64,000 nucleotides of DNA, from NCBI GenBank assembly GCA_949752745.1, contig OX457027.1, forward strand, positions 18,122,603-18,186,602, read 5' to 3'. Position 1 is the stretch's first letter; the number at the start of each line of letters is the position of its first letter. The position numbers were made by a program, and so were the translations under genes. The DNA is from Protula sp. h YS-2021 (Eukaryota > Annelida > Polychaeta > Sabellida > Serpulidae). Below the pieces are notes generated by a model. It was not told the DNA's origin, did not search any database, and saw nothing but the letters and a program-made list of their open reading frames with translations. Below, piece by piece: positions 63,137 through 64,000 of the stretch.

Positions 63137-63276
63137 GGTGAGCCAGGGGGGGGGGTCCTTGCTTCAGGTTGACTGACTAGGGGGGGGGGGGGTCCTTGCT
63201 TCAGGTCGACTGACCAGGTCGACTAGGGGGGGGGGGGTCCTTGCTTCAGGTTGACTGACCGGGGGGGGGGGGGTCC
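63137..63276. repeat. Promoter minisatellite, GGGGGTCCTTGCTTC unit (right arm)
   Basis: Three full units and one partial, each a G run of 9-14 followed by TCCTTGCTTCAGGTTGACTG. The core is the reverse complement of the left-arm unit at 48556-48716. It again lies between two divergent TATA boxes. Confidence 0.9.
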
Positions 63277-63284
63277 TATATAAT
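63277..63284 (+). promoter_or_regulatory. TATA box of the right-end rightward gene
   Basis: TATATAAT, 62 bases before the ATG at 63346 and directly attached to the last G run. Confidence 0.65.
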
Positions 63285-63345
63285 AGCAGCCTCGCACTGT
63301 ATGCAGTCAGTCTGCCTTTGATCATTGAAGGAGTAACAGCTAAAA

Positions 63346-64000
63346 ATGCAACACAAAGATGAATTTTTCTCGCCAGAGCTTAGGGCTCGCTACTTCTTGT
63401 CGCAGAAGGATGTAGATCTCTGGGAAGATATCTATATAGAATATCAAACATTTCTATTTCGACAGTGGAGGAATTTTCTCAGGAACAGACCTGAAGAACA
63501 GTTCAACCGATTTGGCAGGGCGGCGGAGGAACGATACAAGCGCCGGAGGGAGAGCTTGCTCGACAGGAGCCAGGACTCACCGCCCTGCCAGGAAGAAAGG
63601 CCAGCCAGAACCACAGCAGCGACAACCACGACGACGGCGACCCCTGCCAAGGCAACTCCTGCTGCAGCCACGACGTCGGCGCTGACGACTCCGCCGATAG
63701 CGATTCCAACGGCAGCTGATGTCACTGTCTTGAAGGTTCCGGCGGAAGAAGTTGTAGTCAAACGGCGAAATCTTCCTAGCGCCACAGTTACCAAGCCGGA
63801 GACAGTGACACCAGCTCCTGAGGAAGAGCTAGCAACCGCTGTCGCCAGTATAACGGACCTCACGCAGGTGGACTTCAGCCTCATGCAGTCGCCCTCCGAT
63901 AATGACTGCACCGTGGAACTGGTTGACGTGAAACAGGAGGATGGCTCTTCCAAAAAGTCAACCCTCCAGGATATCGTAGAGTTTTTGGATACGGCGGATA
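63346..64000 (+). CDS. Thr/Ala/Pro-rich protein, partial (runs off window)
   Basis: Open for 218 codons from the ATG to the window end. The N-terminal 65 residues are charged and helical (FFRQWRNFLRN-type basic/aromatic helix, then ERYKRRRESL). A long low-complexity Thr/Ala/Pro region follows, then an acidic segment with VDVKQEDGSSKK, whose VKQED is reminiscent of a SUMO acceptor motif. GC content and CpG use are much higher than in the structural genes. It is divergent from the CARD-like gene, and a regulatory protein is possible. No family recognised. Confidence 0.6.
   Translation, partial: MQHKDEFFSPELRARYFLSQKDVDLWEDIYIEYQTFLFRQWRNFLRNRPEEQFNRFGRAAEERYKRRRESLLDRSQDSPPCQEERPARTTAATTTTTATPAKATPAAATTSALTTPPIAIPTAADVTVLKVPAEEVVVKRRNLPSATVTKPETVTPAPEEELATAVASITDLTQVDFSLMQSPSDNDCTVELVDVKQEDGSSKKSTLQDIVEFLDTAD

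Larger units (their letters stand above)
47880..64000. mobile_element. Polinton/Maverick (adintovirus-like) element, right end outside window
   Basis: The region carries the diagnostic set: protein-primed DNA polymerase B, DDE integrase with chromodomain, FtsK/HerA-type packaging ATPase, adenain-like cysteine protease, double-jelly-roll major capsid protein and single-jelly-roll penton. Replication genes run rightward and morphogenesis genes leftward, converging at about 54.6 kb. Accessory genes sit at both arms in divergent pairs. The left terminal inverted repeat and target duplication could not be placed; the boundary is an estimate between 47660 and 47900. Four genes carry stops or frameshifts, the others are intact. 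Confidence 0.93.

Noticed and set aside
47939..64000. Similarity of the RING protein end (QDIVEFF) to the right-arm protein (LQDIVEFLD)
   Set aside because: Seven residues only, with no DNA similarity around them. Not evidence for terminal repeats or common origin.
1..64000. tRNA or rRNA genes
   Set aside because: I found no convincing cloverleaf with A and B boxes and no conserved rRNA stretch by eye. A covariance scan would be needed to exclude tRNA-derived SINEs.

Overview
The window is eukaryotic, intron-rich and AT-rich. It looks like an invertebrate animal, and a lophotrochozoan such as a mollusc is my best guess. That guess rests on the density of minisatellites, foldback elements and LINE remnants and on the virus-like element; no single marker gene settles it. 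A 200-base N block (13351-13550) shows it is a scaffold.

Layout. 1-4920: GC-rich minisatellite arrays inside a roughly 1.67 kb unit present three times. 5141-6350: DNA element with 128-base inverted ends. 6905-25166 (+): ten phase-consistent exons of a tetratricopeptide (TPR) protein gene, with many repeats and small inverted-repeat elements in its introns, including a Mutator-like fragment with a FLYWCH finger (10225-11330). 27253-32070 (-): nine exons of the splicing factor GPKOW, lacking only the 5' end. 32071-47300: mostly non-coding, with two decayed LINE fragments. From about 47.9 kb to the window end: a Polinton/Maverick (adintovirus-like) element of at least 16 kb. Its left arm is inside the window and its right end lies beyond it.

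The Polinton. The left arm has a divergent pair: a RING-finger protein (-) and a Cys-rich protein (+). The rightward block holds a protein-primed DNA polymerase B followed by four small genes. The leftward block holds a chromodomain integrase, packaging ATPase, small basic and core proteins, penton, a pVI/core-like protein, double-jelly-roll major capsid protein and adenain-like protease. The blocks converge at 54.5-54.66 kb on AATAAA signals. The right arm has small zinc and orphan genes, an acidic protein with two CARD-like regions (-), and an open reading frame that leaves the window (+). Polymerase, ATPase, integrase and the RING gene carry stops or single-base frameshifts, while capsid and protease frames are intact. 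The copy is therefore a recent, slightly decayed insertion, or an intact one with consensus errors.

Most interesting: (1) both genes of the left divergent pair end in a perfect match to the animal histone 3' stem-loop, followed by a GAAAT block at identical spacing; (2) an expanded family of small PC4-like proteins, four beside the polymerase and one in the right arm; (3) repeated ATGA/TAATG stop-start overlaps in the leftward block; (4) tandem CARD-like regions and a RING protein as likely host-interaction genes; (5) the same G-run minisatellite, inverted, in the two bidirectional promoters.
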